From QHXM01 sp963697975 (GTDB taxonomy: Bacteria > Acidobacteriota > Blastocatellia > Pyrinomonadales > Pyrinomonadaceae), in the NCBI GenBank assembly GCA_963697975.1, contig OY969111.1, positions 4,216,001 through 4,280,000 on the forward strand: a DNA stretch of 64,000 bases, in the 5' to 3' direction. A program made the position numbers and the translations under genes. Under the pieces are notes generated by a model that did not search any database, had not been told where the DNA came from, and saw only the letters and a list, made by a program, of their open reading frames with translations. Shown in pieces: positions 16,430 to 24,912 of the stretch; the stretch's first letter is position 1, and the number at the start of each line of letters is the position of its first letter.

Positions 16430-17587
16430 CTACTTCATTCTCTCGATTAACTGGGCTGCGGAATCGAGCGCCTGCTCGTAAACGAGATCGCGCTTGAGCA
16501 GCGACAACTCACGGCTCAAACGCTGCCCCTCGCTCTTTCCTTCGTAGCTCAGCACGCGCCCGATGGTGTGCTGGCCGTCAATTCTCGCTTCAGTCAACAG
16601 TTTCTTCCGGTCATCGCTGAAGGCGACATGGAATTCCGCGCCAGCATCTTCAACCGAAAGCTTGAGCGCGACGAGCATCCCGTCCGCGTGCCCGGTGCGC
16701 GTGGCCGCACGCATCTCGACGTTGACCACGCGTTCATTCGCGCTCAACTCAAAGCTCGTTGTGCCGTTCTCTTCGCGCCTCTTCGCTTCCTCAATGTTCC
16801 AGCCGAGCCGGGAGGCGAGCCACCCCGTGACGAGCAGCGCTTTCGGCGCAATCTCATCGGGCGCAAAATCCGGCGAGTCGTATTCCACCACCACGCGATC
16901 AATCTTATCCAGATATGGCCGGTAGTCAGGCACATCCCAGAAACTGGAAATCAAAGTGCGCCATGCGGTCAGCCGTCCCCAGTTCAAATCGCTCGCGGTC
17001 ATAAACTGCGGATGCTCCTTGATGATCTGCGAAAGACGCTGCAAGTCTTCATGCGGATGATCGAAGCACGACGAATCAAGCACGACGCGGTCGGACATCG
17101 TCGTCAAACGGCCAAACAACTTGTCTTCATAATGCGGGATGTCCTTCCACCAGAGAAAGACCGGCGCATCCGGCACAAGCAAGGGCGCAATAGCAGACGC
17201 CACCGTCTCAATCGCTGCCCCTGCCGCTTCGATTGTCACCTGCTCGCCGCAGACCTGTTTCCCGCTTCCGCCCAGACGACGGCAGCGCGTCGAGACATAA
17301 GCCTCCAACTTCAATTCAACTGACGCGCGATCAGCCAGCAGCACGAGCGTGCGTCCCGGATGCTGCTCGTTCACTTCGTTGAGCATGTCGTCAATCTGTG
17401 CGCGGTCGTCAGTCGCGGTCGCGTAAACGAGCAGATTCAAAGCGCACGCCCTTGTGACACCCGACTCGGCATTCACACCTTCGCCATCGCCGGACGGCTT
17501 CCACATCGCCGCCAACTCTTTCTCAATCTTCCCGACATCAATCCCTTTTGCGGGCGAGACGTGAACTGTGTTCTCTTGTGTTTCCAT
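16430..17587 (-). CDS. opcA: Glucose-6-phosphate dehydrogenase assembly protein OpcA
   Basis: 385 residues matching OpcA: ALNLLVYATATDDRAQIDDML, SVELKLEAYVSTRCRRLGG, LLVPDAPVFLWWKDIPHYED, VVLDSSCFDHP, LNWGRLTAWRTLISSFWD. In cyanobacteria and actinobacteria OpcA assembles or activates G6PDH, in cyanobacteria in a redox-dependent way. It lies 3' of zwf with one small gene between. The N-terminus (ENTVHVSPAKGIDVGKIEKELAAMW) fits the family start. Confidence 0.94.
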   Translation of the reverse strand: METQENTVHVSPAKGIDVGKIEKELAAMWKPSGDGEGVNAESGVTRACALNLLVYATATDDRAQIDDMLNEVNEQHPGRTLVLLADRASVELKLEAYVSTRCRRLGGSGKQVCGEQVTIEAAGAAIETVASAIAPLLVPDAPVFLWWKDIPHYEDKLFGRLTTMSDRVVLDSSCFDHPHEDLQRLSQIIKEHPQFMTASDLNWGRLTAWRTLISSFWDVPDYRPYLDKIDRVVVEYDSPDFAPDEIAPKALLVTGWLASRLGWNIEEAKRREENGTTSFELSANERVVNVEMRAATRTGHADGMLVALKLSVEDAGAEFHVAFSDDRKKLLTEARIDGQHTIGRVLSYEGKSEGQRLSRELSLLKRDLVYEQALDSAAQLIERMK

Positions 17588-17636
17588 TTTAACCTGAGAG
17601 ACGAGTAGTGATGTCCATATTAGTCCGAGTTCGACA

Positions 17637-18011
17637 TTATTCTGAATCCATCATCGCAATGGGTAGTCCCGGCCCTTCCATGTTCGCTTGAATGTAAATC
17701 ACATCGTCCGAGCCATGATAAAAGCGGAGCCGGACTTTGTCCTGCGTCCCCGGTTCAAGCCGAATATAATTTGCGGCAAGGAGCTTCTGTAAATCCAGAT
17801 CGAAGACACCGACGAGTTGTGCGCGGTCGGTTGAGCTTTTCCGCCACGAAAGGCGCAACCTTAGCGGGTTTGGGTTAAGAAAGACTTTCCCATGATGATT
17901 TCTATCACTCTCGTCATTGCCAGTCCATTCCCTATGTACTCCCGGTGCGGACTTCGGCAATAGTTGTGCAAAATAGCTCAGATGCGGCAAGGGAAGTGAT
18001 ACAGAATCCAT
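17637..18011 (-). CDS. Hypothetical protein between zwf and opcA
   Basis: 124 residues, no recognised domain, signal peptide or membrane helix. The C-terminal half (QLVGVFDLDLQKLLAANYIR, VRLRFYHGSDDVIYIQANME) looks like a small beta-rich domain. It sits in line with zwf and opcA, about 110 bp and 50 bp from its neighbours. The in-line position and reasonable codon use support a real gene; function unknown. Confidence 0.65.
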   Translation of the reverse strand: MDSVSLPLPHLSYFAQLLPKSAPGVHREWTGNDESDRNHHGKVFLNPNPLRLRLSWRKSSTDRAQLVGVFDLDLQKLLAANYIRLEPGTQDKVRLRFYHGSDDVIYIQANMEGPGLPIAMMDSE

Positions 18012-18059
18012 AATTCAATTCCTCCAATCAACTCCACGACGGCTGCCCGGCAAGCTTTT

Positions 18060-18083
18060 AACTTGTCACTTGTCACTTGTCAT
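18060..18083. repeat. acttgtcact direct repeat words
   Basis: Three tandem copies of acttgtc just downstream of zwf. The words match those at 28253-28338 near murA. Confidence 0.6.
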
Positions 18084-18123
18084 TGCTTTCACGGTCTGCG
18101 CCAGCGCCGTCCCTCGCGCTCGA

Positions 18124-19632
18124 TTAAATCGTGTGCTTCTTTGGCCCCCACGTCCCGGCTTCGTAGTTAGGGAAATTTACTTTGTCTTTCGTCGCCGCCC
18201 ATTCGTTCAAGATAGGCATAACGATTTCCCAGCCGCGCTCGGTCATGTCCTTGCGCGCGTAGAGCGTGGAATCTCCGAGAATGCAATCGAGCAGGAGGCG
18301 TTCGTAAGCCTCCGCGAGTTGGACACCGAAGGATGCGCCGTAGCGAAAGTCCATATTGACATCGCGGATGTTCGTCGTCTGTCCGGGCACTTTCGCGGCG
18401 AAGCGAAGCGTGATGCCTTCGTCCGGCTGGATGCGTATGATGAGCTGATTGGGCGTCACCTGTTCCATCGCTTCGCCGAAGAGGGGAAGCGGCGCGGCCT
18501 TGAACTGAATCGCAATCTCCGTGACGCGCTTCGGCAGACGTTTCCCCGAACGGATGTAGAAGGGAACACCCGCCCAGCGCCAGTTATCAAAATACATCTT
18601 GAGCATGGCGAAGGTTTCCGTCGCGGAATCCGTCGCAACTTCCGGCTCTTCGCGATAACCGGGAACGGGCTTGCCCGCGATTGAGCCGGGGCCGTACTGC
18701 CCGCGCACGCACTCCTCGCGCACACGCTCAACTGTAAAATCACGCGCCGCCCTGAGCGCCTTGATCTTCTCGTCGCGGACGGCTTCTGAATGAAGATTGA
18801 CGGGCGGCTCCATCGCCACAAGCGAGAGCACCTGAAAGACGTGGTTCTGAATCATGTCGCGCACCACGCCCGCCGAATCGTAATAGCCGCCGCGTCCTTC
18901 GACTCCGACCATCTCGGCATTCGTCAGTTGCACATGTTCTACGTACTGCCGATTCCACAGCGGCTCGAAGATGCCGTTGGCGAAGCGAAAGACGAGCAGG
19001 TTCTGGACAGTCTCTTTGCCTAGATAGTGGTCAATACGATAAATCTGCTGCTCGTCCAGATATTTCAGTAGCTCGCGGTTCAACTCTCTGGCGCTTTCCA
19101 GATCAGTGCCGAAAGGCTTTTCGACGATGACGCGCACCCAGCCTCTACCTTGAGGCTTCGCCAGTCCATGCTCTCCGAGTTGCTTGACTGCTTCGGCATA
19201 AAACTTCGGCGCGACCGAAAGATAGAAGAGGCGATTGCCCTGTGTCCCGCGCTCACTGTCTACCTGGGCCAGCAAAGCAGCGAGCTTCTCATAATCCTCT
19301 GCGTTGTTGATGTCGGCGGTCAGGTAGTGTAAGCCCTGAGCAAACGAGTTCCAGACCTCTTCGTCCACGCTCTTCGCTTCGGAAAACTCTGCGATGGCCT
19401 CTTTCATTCGCGCGCGAAATTCGTCGCTCGTCATCTGCGTGCGGGCCAGCCCGATGATGGCGAACTCGGCAGGCAGCAGCCGTTCCTGCACGAGACGATA
19501 AAGCGCAGGCAAGAGCTTGCGCTTCGTTAAATCACCGCTCGCGCCGAAGATGACGACGATGCACGGCTCGGCTGTGCGTTCCTGCCGAATGCCCGCGCGC
19601 AAAGGGTTTTCCAACAATGTGGCTTCCTGCAT
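18124..19632 (-). CDS. zwf: Glucose-6-phosphate 1-dehydrogenase
   Basis: 502 residues. Rossmann motif FGASGDLTKRKL (29-40), active-site RIDHYLGKETVQNL with its catalytic His and Lys, VIVEKPFGTDLESA, and C-terminal YIRSGKRLPKRVTEI. It oxidises glucose-6-phosphate to 6-phosphogluconolactone with NADP, the entry step of the pathway completed here by pgl. It lies among the other pathway genes in one orientation. Confidence 0.97.
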   Translation of the reverse strand: MQEATLLENPLRAGIRQERTAEPCIVVIFGASGDLTKRKLLPALYRLVQERLLPAEFAIIGLARTQMTSDEFRARMKEAIAEFSEAKSVDEEVWNSFAQGLHYLTADINNAEDYEKLAALLAQVDSERGTQGNRLFYLSVAPKFYAEAVKQLGEHGLAKPQGRGWVRVIVEKPFGTDLESARELNRELLKYLDEQQIYRIDHYLGKETVQNLLVFRFANGIFEPLWNRQYVEHVQLTNAEMVGVEGRGGYYDSAGVVRDMIQNHVFQVLSLVAMEPPVNLHSEAVRDEKIKALRAARDFTVERVREECVRGQYGPGSIAGKPVPGYREEPEVATDSATETFAMLKMYFDNWRWAGVPFYIRSGKRLPKRVTEIAIQFKAAPLPLFGEAMEQVTPNQLIIRIQPDEGITLRFAAKVPGQTTNIRDVNMDFRYGASFGVQLAEAYERLLLDCILGDSTLYARKDMTERGWEIVMPILNEWAATKDKVNFPNYEAGTWGPKKHTI

Positions 19633-19644
19633 GATTGATTACTT

Positions 19645-19953
19645 CTACAAACTTCTAATCAGGATACTAAGGACGATGGCCAGCACGAAGATGAAGATAA
19701 TCAGGGGAATCTTCCAGCCCAGATCGCTTTTGGACTTCGCGCCGCAGTTCCAGCAGACAGGCTCGTAAGTCGGAACCATCCGCATGCATCTTTTACATGG
19801 CCGTCGCGGGACAGTCGTATCGCGCCCGCACCACATGCAAGGTTGCGTGTTCGTCGTTCCGCCGCAGAACGGGCAAACCACAGGGCCGTGCGGGTTGGGG
19901 GTGCCGGGGGGCGGCGGCGGTGGGTAGTGCGGATATTGCGGCTGATAGCTCAT
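19645..19953 (-). CDS. Double zinc-ribbon membrane protein, hypothetical
   Basis: 102 residues: a Pro/Tyr-rich N-terminus (about 1-25), two zinc ribbons (CPFCGG...CMWCG and CKRC...CWNCG) and one C-terminal membrane helix (about 80-100), so a tail-anchored protein with cytoplasmic metal-binding heads. Its ATG overlaps the stop of the upstream PH-like gene by 4 bp, implying joint translation and perhaps a complex. Function unknown. Confidence 0.78.
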   Translation of the reverse strand: MSYQPQYPHYPPPPPPGTPNPHGPVVCPFCGGTTNTQPCMWCGRDTTVPRRPCKRCMRMVPTYEPVCWNCGAKSKSDLGWKIPLIIFIFVLAIVLSILIRSL

Positions 19954-20483
19954 TGGGGTTGTCCCGGATACTGCGGCGGATAAGGTGGCTGTTGCTGGGG
20001 CGGTTGCTGCTGTGGATACGGTTGCGGATATTGCTGTGGGTATTGTTGCGGATATTGTGGCTGGCTGAGCGCGGCGGCAATCGCCATCGCCTGCTCACGG
20101 TTGCCCGGCATACCGGCGCGATGAAACTTTGCGACGAACGGCTTGCCCGGATCATTGACCTTGATATGCGTGAAGATAGAGCCGGTCGAAGTCTCTGCCG
20201 GAGCATGATAGTTCAACGCATACTCAAAGACTTCCTGCACCTGTATCTGGCTGCCCTTAAAATGAAGCACGATCACGCGGCGGTCGGTCAACGCCACCAC
20301 GTATTCCTTAGTCAAAAGCGCGGTGGCGATAGCCCCCGGAATAATCGCCAGGAGGAAGAGGGGGATTATCAACGCCATGCTCGGCTGCTTGACGCCGAAC
20401 GCGACGTTCCTGATTTGTTCGCCCGGCTGTAAATAAGGATAAAAAGCTGCTGCAACGAAATTCGGGTCTTTGAATCTTGCCAT
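19950..20483 (-). CDS. Membrane PH-like domain protein with Pro-Gln-Tyr tail
   Basis: 177 residues. Segment LQPGEQIRNVAFGVKQPSMALIIPLFLLAIIPGAIATALL contains one membrane helix pair, followed by a bacterial PH-like stretch (EYVVALTDRRVIVLHFKG). The last 45 residues are repeats of PQYPQQ/PQQQPP, like the Pro/Tyr-rich head of its overlapping neighbour. The PH-like call is tentative. The low-complexity tails in both proteins suggest they interact. No link with the surrounding sugar metabolism is visible. Confidence 0.72.
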   Translation of the reverse strand: MARFKDPNFVAAAFYPYLQPGEQIRNVAFGVKQPSMALIIPLFLLAIIPGAIATALLTKEYVVALTDRRVIVLHFKGSQIQVQEVFEYALNYHAPAETSTGSIFTHIKVNDPGKPFVAKFHRAGMPGNREQAMAIAAALSQPQYPQQYPQQYPQPYPQQQPPQQQPPYPPQYPGQPQ

Positions 20484-20500
20484 GTTTTCTCTCCTTAGAA

Positions 20501-20606
20501 GAATTAGACAGGATTAACAAGATTATCAGGATTAAGAAGAGAGCAGGTCAGGCGAGCTTGATATTGTTTCTGTCATCCTGTCCATCTTGTTAATCCTGTC
20601 TAATGC
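20501..20606. repeat. ggattaacag-type inverted repeat, copy 2
   Basis: Left arm (gacaggattaacaagattat, from about 20508) and right arm (cctgtccatcttgttaatcc, to about 20602) mirror copy 1 at 16313-16421 in arm words, spacing and orientation of the halves. Confidence 0.85.
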
Positions 20607-20625
20607 TTTTCTGCTGGATTTAGCC

Positions 20626-21051
20626 TTACTCTGTTGGCGGCTTGATGTTCACGGTTGGCGGTTTGATTCTGGTCGGTCCCGCCTTCTTCGCCGGTCTGCC
20701 CCGTCCGGGAGCGTCCATCGGGTCTGATGGTGGCGGCGCTGCCATCGTTGGCATTTCTTCCTGCACTGGCGCAGGCGGGGGCATCGCCTGTTGAACCGGC
20801 GCTGGCGCAGGTACTGGCTCAGGTGGCGCTGCGCCCGCGTTGGGCGGGGCCATCATATGAACGGATGCCTTGCGTCGAGCTTTATAGCGCCGTCGCCGCT
20901 TCCTGCGCCGCTGAGGATGTGTCGCAGCGATTCCGTCAGGACTAAACGCCGCGCCGCCATTGCTGTCATTCGTCTTCTCTACCAGTGCTAATCCGTCAAA
21001 GCTCAGAACGAACAGCAACGACAGAACGATTAAGAGCTTACTTTTCATCAT
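20626..21051 (-). CDS. Hypothetical secreted Pro/Ala-rich protein
   Basis: 141 residues: signal peptide (about 1-24, MMKSKLLIVLSLLFVLSFDG), a strongly basic cluster (RRRKRRRRYKARRK, about 50-63) and a Pro/Ala/Met-rich tail with PAPAPVQ-type repeats and a closing IKPPTVNIKPPTE. No known domain. It lies 15 bp downstream of tal-pgi in the same direction. The basic patch could bind cell wall or nucleic acid; this is only inference. Confidence 0.65.
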   Translation of the reverse strand: MMKSKLLIVLSLLFVLSFDGLALVEKTNDSNGGAAFSPDGIAATHPQRRRKRRRRYKARRKASVHMMAPPNAGAAPPEPVPAPAPVQQAMPPPAPVQEEMPTMAAPPPSDPMDAPGRGRPAKKAGPTRIKPPTVNIKPPTE

Positions 21052-21066
21052 CGCAACTCCTGCTCT

Positions 21067-23937
21067 TCAGATTGTTCCCTTTGTTTCCATACGCGGGACG
21101 ACTTCGGCGATCAGTTCTTGCAGACGTTTGAGACCTGCGAGAGCGTTGACGCCCAGATCAACGCGAATGGCCCGGCGACCGCGCGTGGCGAGCGAGTGAA
21201 AATCCCCCAGCGCCTGCGCCTGTTTCAAGGTGCTGAAGGTGTATGACTGGCCGGGGACGGCCAGATCAATAAGGTCCAGCGCGGTGAGTTGTAGAAAGAC
21301 GCCGTTGTCTGCGCCGCCCTTGTGAAGCTGACCCGTAGAGTGCAGAAAGCGCGGGCCATAGCCTGTGGTCGTCGCCGAACGCGTCGCATCGCGCAGGTGG
21401 TTGCGAATCTCCTGAATCACCGCTTCATGTTCGGGCGTCTCTTCGATGTAATTGAGCAGGGCAATATAATCATTCGGTTTCACCTCGGACAAATGCGCCC
21501 GCAGGGCATCCGTCACGGACGACGATGGAAGCAGCGCCCGCCTACGCTCGTCTGCATAAACCGTCAGCACTCTGTCTGTGGCGACCACCGGCTGCTCTTC
21601 GAGCTTTCCTTCTCGCTCAAACTTTTCCAGCAACTCCTTCGTCGCGTCCTTCGATTCCTGCACGTTCGGTTGATCGAATGGATTGATGCCGAGCCGCCAG
21701 CCCGCGAAAGCGGTCGCAATCTCCCAGAGGAAAAATTCCTCGCCGAGATCGTAAAGGTCTGTCAACGTGCGATAGACGACGGGATGGCCTGCGGCTTCGA
21801 GCGCCTTCAACTTCACCTCAGTCTCGCCAACAGGTTTGCCCAACGCGATTGAGACGAACAGGCGATCATCGCTATAAACGGAAGGTGAGCCTAACCGCTC
21901 GCCCGTGACTGGCACGATGCCCTTGCCTTCTTTGCCCGTGCTTTCCGCGACCAACTGCTCGATCCATAAACCGAGCGCGCTGATTTTCGGGTCGGCCACA
22001 ATAGTCAGCTTATCGCGCCCCGCACGAGCGCATTCGCCGAGGATTGCTCCGAGCCTCGCGCCGGGATTCTCTGCTGCGGGCACGACCGAAGCGCAGGAAT
22101 GCACAACGCGCTCTGCGCGGTCGAGTAGTTTCTTAATATCAACGCCCATCAGCGCCGCCGGAACTATCCCGAAATTAGAGAGCGCGGAATAGCGCCCGCC
22201 GATGTCCGGCGGGTTGAGAAAGATGCGCTTGAACTTGTCTTCAGTCGCCATCTTCTCCATCAATGTGCCGGGGTCTGTGATGGCGACAAAAGATTCGCCC
22301 GGATTCTCTTTAATCTTGCCCACCTGATCGTACCAGTATTTGTAGAAGACAAGCGGCTCGGTCGTCGTGCCCGACTTCGACGCGATGATGAAAAGAGTCT
22401 TTTCGAGATTGATATGCCCGGCGAAGTTGACGAGCGCGTCCGGGTCTGTCGAATCCAGCACGAGCAACTCCGGGTAGTTCTCCTGATGACCGAACGTCTG
22501 GCGGAAGACTTCGGGACAAAGAGACGAGCCGCCCATGCCGCAGAGCATGACGTGCTTAAACTCGCGCGCGCCGCGAATGCGGTCGGCAAACGCGATGAGG
22601 TCGTCTTCGACGCCGATCATCGTGTCCGGCACGGTCAGCCAGCCGAGCGAGTTTTTGATAATCTTCTGGTGAGCTTCATCTTCCTTCCAGAGCGCGGCGT
22701 CCTTGCGCCAGATGCGGCGCATCACGTCTCCCTTGTCAGCTTCCCTGATGGCCGCATTCACAGCCTCCGCATACTTGCCGAGCGAAGCGGTGAGACGCGC
22801 GTGGATGCCGGAGCGGAGCGCGTCGCGCTTGGCCTCGATGGATTCGATGAGCGTGTCGAATGAGCCGACGAACGCGGTCAAGCCATCCTTTTGTAATTTG
22901 TCTGTGACTTCGGTGAGCGGAATTCCTATCTCCGCGAGCTTCTCGATAGTGGCGCGGGCTTCCGTTAGGTTTGCTTCGAGCGTCGGAGTGACTGCGCCGT
23001 GATCGCGGAACGCCGTGTAGGTTTGTGGCGGAATGGTATTGACGGTCTCCGGGCCGATGAGGTTGTCAACGTAAAGCACGTCCGAGTATTTCGGGTTCTT
23101 CGTCCCGGTCGAAGCCCACAGGCATCGCTGCACCTGCGCCCCCTTCGCCTTCAGTTTAGCGAACCGTTCACCATGAAAGATTTCCTTAAACTTCTGGTAA
23201 GCCAGTTTCGCATTGGCAACCGCCGCGCGACCCAGCAAGCCTTCAAACTGGGCTTTCTCTTCGGGCGTCTTCGCGTGACGAGCGCGATATTCAAGGTCAG
23301 TGTCAATCGCGGTGTCCACGCGCGAGACGAAGAAGCTGGCGACCGAGGCGATGTGGTCAACCGGCTTGCCTTCCGCGTCGCGCCGCTCCAGTCCCTTGAT
23401 GAAAGCCTCCGCGACCTGTTCGTAGTTCTCAATCGAGAAGATCATCGTGATGTTGATATTGATTCCGCGATAGATGCTCTCTTCGATGGCGAGCAATCCT
23501 TCCTGCGCTGCCGGAATCTTAATCATCACGTTCGGGCGATTCAGTTGCTTGAACAAACGCTCGGCCTCTTCAATCGTGCCTTGCGTGTCATAGGCGAGGC
23601 GCGGATTGACTTCGAGACTGATGTAACCGTCAACGCCGTCCGTTTTGTCATAAACGGGCCTGAGGATGTCTGCGGCAGCGCGGATGTCATCAAGCACCAG
23701 CGCCTCGTAGATGTCGCTCACGCTCGCGCCTCTCTGGACGAGCGCGCGCATCTGCTCGTCATAATCGGTCGAGCCGGTGATCGCTTTTTCAAAGATGGTC
23801 GGGTTCGACGTGACCCCGCGCAAATCATCCTCGTCAATCTTCTTTTTCAGATCGCCCGTGTCCAGCATCGCGCGCCGAATGTTGTCATACCAGATTGACT
23901 GGCCTGCCTTCATCACTTCAATCAGGTGATTGCTCAT
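21067..23937 (-). CDS. tal-pgi: Bifunctional transaldolase / glucose-6-phosphate isomerase
   Basis: 956 residues, the usual size of the natural Tal-Pgi fusion. The N-terminal half (1-370) is transaldolase: GVTSNPTIFEKAI, MIKIPAAQEGL, FFVSRVDTAID and the Schiff-base Lys region LWASTGTKNPKYSD. The C-terminal half is phosphoglucose isomerase: LCGMGGSSLCPEVFRQ, IIASKSGTTTEPLVF, GGRYSALSNFGIVPA. It joins the non-oxidative branch to glycolysis, recycling fructose-6-phosphate to glucose-6-phosphate for zwf. First gene of the leftward pentose phosphate cluster. Confidence 0.97.
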   Translation of the reverse strand: MSNHLIEVMKAGQSIWYDNIRRAMLDTGDLKKKIDEDDLRGVTSNPTIFEKAITGSTDYDEQMRALVQRGASVSDIYEALVLDDIRAAADILRPVYDKTDGVDGYISLEVNPRLAYDTQGTIEEAERLFKQLNRPNVMIKIPAAQEGLLAIEESIYRGININITMIFSIENYEQVAEAFIKGLERRDAEGKPVDHIASVASFFVSRVDTAIDTDLEYRARHAKTPEEKAQFEGLLGRAAVANAKLAYQKFKEIFHGERFAKLKAKGAQVQRCLWASTGTKNPKYSDVLYVDNLIGPETVNTIPPQTYTAFRDHGAVTPTLEANLTEARATIEKLAEIGIPLTEVTDKLQKDGLTAFVGSFDTLIESIEAKRDALRSGIHARLTASLGKYAEAVNAAIREADKGDVMRRIWRKDAALWKEDEAHQKIIKNSLGWLTVPDTMIGVEDDLIAFADRIRGAREFKHVMLCGMGGSSLCPEVFRQTFGHQENYPELLVLDSTDPDALVNFAGHINLEKTLFIIASKSGTTTEPLVFYKYWYDQVGKIKENPGESFVAITDPGTLMEKMATEDKFKRIFLNPPDIGGRYSALSNFGIVPAALMGVDIKKLLDRAERVVHSCASVVPAAENPGARLGAILGECARAGRDKLTIVADPKISALGLWIEQLVAESTGKEGKGIVPVTGERLGSPSVYSDDRLFVSIALGKPVGETEVKLKALEAAGHPVVYRTLTDLYDLGEEFFLWEIATAFAGWRLGINPFDQPNVQESKDATKELLEKFEREGKLEEQPVVATDRVLTVYADERRRALLPSSSVTDALRAHLSEVKPNDYIALLNYIEETPEHEAVIQEIRNHLRDATRSATTTGYGPRFLHSTGQLHKGGADNGVFLQLTALDLIDLAVPGQSYTFSTLKQAQALGDFHSLATRGRRAIRVDLGVNALAGLKRLQELIAEVVPRMETKGTI

Positions 23938-24105
23938 AACTTTTGTTCCTTAGCTGTTTGAGATTGTATGTCTAACTCATCACAGTTATACGCGCCAGCC
24001 CATGCACGGCATTCGAGGAAGGAAACCAAAAAGGGATTCGTTGCGGTCGCCATAGTATCACAAACAGGGAATCACGGAATATTCGATTGGGGAATGTGCA
24101 ATCGC

Positions 24106-24483
24106 TCAGGCAGGGTTTTTTGGCAGGGTTTCCACGAGATGGTCGAAGCCGAGCCAGATGCTCCAGCTATGATGATAAAAAGCCACCGGGAACAGGAGCG
24201 CGGCGACGAAGAGGGTTGGGAGAACCACCTGATAATCGAAACCCAGCACCACCAGAAAGAGGATGTAGATTGCCAGAATCACAAACTCCGTCGTGACGAT
24301 GTTGACCAGGATAGCTCCGACGAAAAATCCAGCCTCGCGCATGAACAACGCCGCGCACGCCGGGCAATGATGTTTTATTTTGAACGGACGCTGAACAATT
24401 GACGATAGCCCGCAGACCGGACACCGCAGCCGCAGGCAACGCGATAGTGTGTTGATGATCGAAGGGCGCTCGCTTTTCACCAT
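24106..24483 (-). CDS. DUF983-family membrane protein
   Basis: 125 residues: a zinc-ribbon-like N-terminus (LRCPVCGLSSI...HHCPACAALFMREAGFFVGA) and two membrane helices (about 55-80 and 85-105), ending FDHLVETLP. This order is the DUF983 pattern; the family has no settled function, though some members sit near cytochrome oxidase genes. Here its neighbours are a cupin gene and tal-pgi, which do not help. Confidence 0.85.
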   Translation of the reverse strand: MVKSERPSIINTLSRCLRLRCPVCGLSSIVQRPFKIKHHCPACAALFMREAGFFVGAILVNIVTTEFVILAIYILFLVVLGFDYQVVLPTLFVAALLFPVAFYHHSWSIWLGFDHLVETLPKNPA

Positions 24484-24499
24484 CTCTCCCCGAAGCTCT

Positions 24500-24874
24500 T
24501 TAATTGTCCCCGGTGGGCTGCACAGTGCTTCCTTCCATCATCAGAATGACCGCGCGTTCCGGCGCACGGGTTCGATGAACAACTCCTCGCGGAATGGTGT
24601 AGCCCTGATGAGGCTCAAGCGTGATCGTTTCATTTTCCAGATCAATCAGAAACTTTCCTTGCAGCACGAAAAAGAATTCGTCCTCCTTGTCATGCTTGTG
24701 CCAGTGAAACTCGCCCTGCATGATGCCGAGCCGCACTACGCAGCCGTTCACATGGCAAAGAGTCTGGTTGTACCACTCGTCATCACAGGCAGCGACGAGG
24801 CCGGGCACGTCAATCAGCTTGAGAAAACCGAGCTTGGTGTCCAGATTGATCGCGTAGTTATATTGTTCACTCAT
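24500..24874 (-). CDS. Cupin domain protein
   Basis: 124 residues of a single cupin barrel. The metal motif is FHWHKHDKEDEFFFVLQGKFL (two or three His plus Glu) and the second motif is YTIPRGVVHRT. Small cupins of this kind bind a metal and act as dioxygenases, isomerases or sensors. It lies between panE and the DUF983 gene with short gaps. Substrate unknown. Confidence 0.85.
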   Translation of the reverse strand: MSEQYNYAINLDTKLGFLKLIDVPGLVAACDDEWYNQTLCHVNGCVVRLGIMQGEFHWHKHDKEDEFFFVLQGKFLIDLENETITLEPHQGYTIPRGVVHRTRAPERAVILMMEGSTVQPTGDN

Positions 24875-24912
24875 AAAAAGTCTCCCGCGCTTCGCCAGAA
24901 CGATTTGCGAGG

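Noticed and set aside
22999..23898. 299-codon open frame opposite tal-pgi
   Set aside because: Antisense shadow of a certain gene, with no recognised domain.
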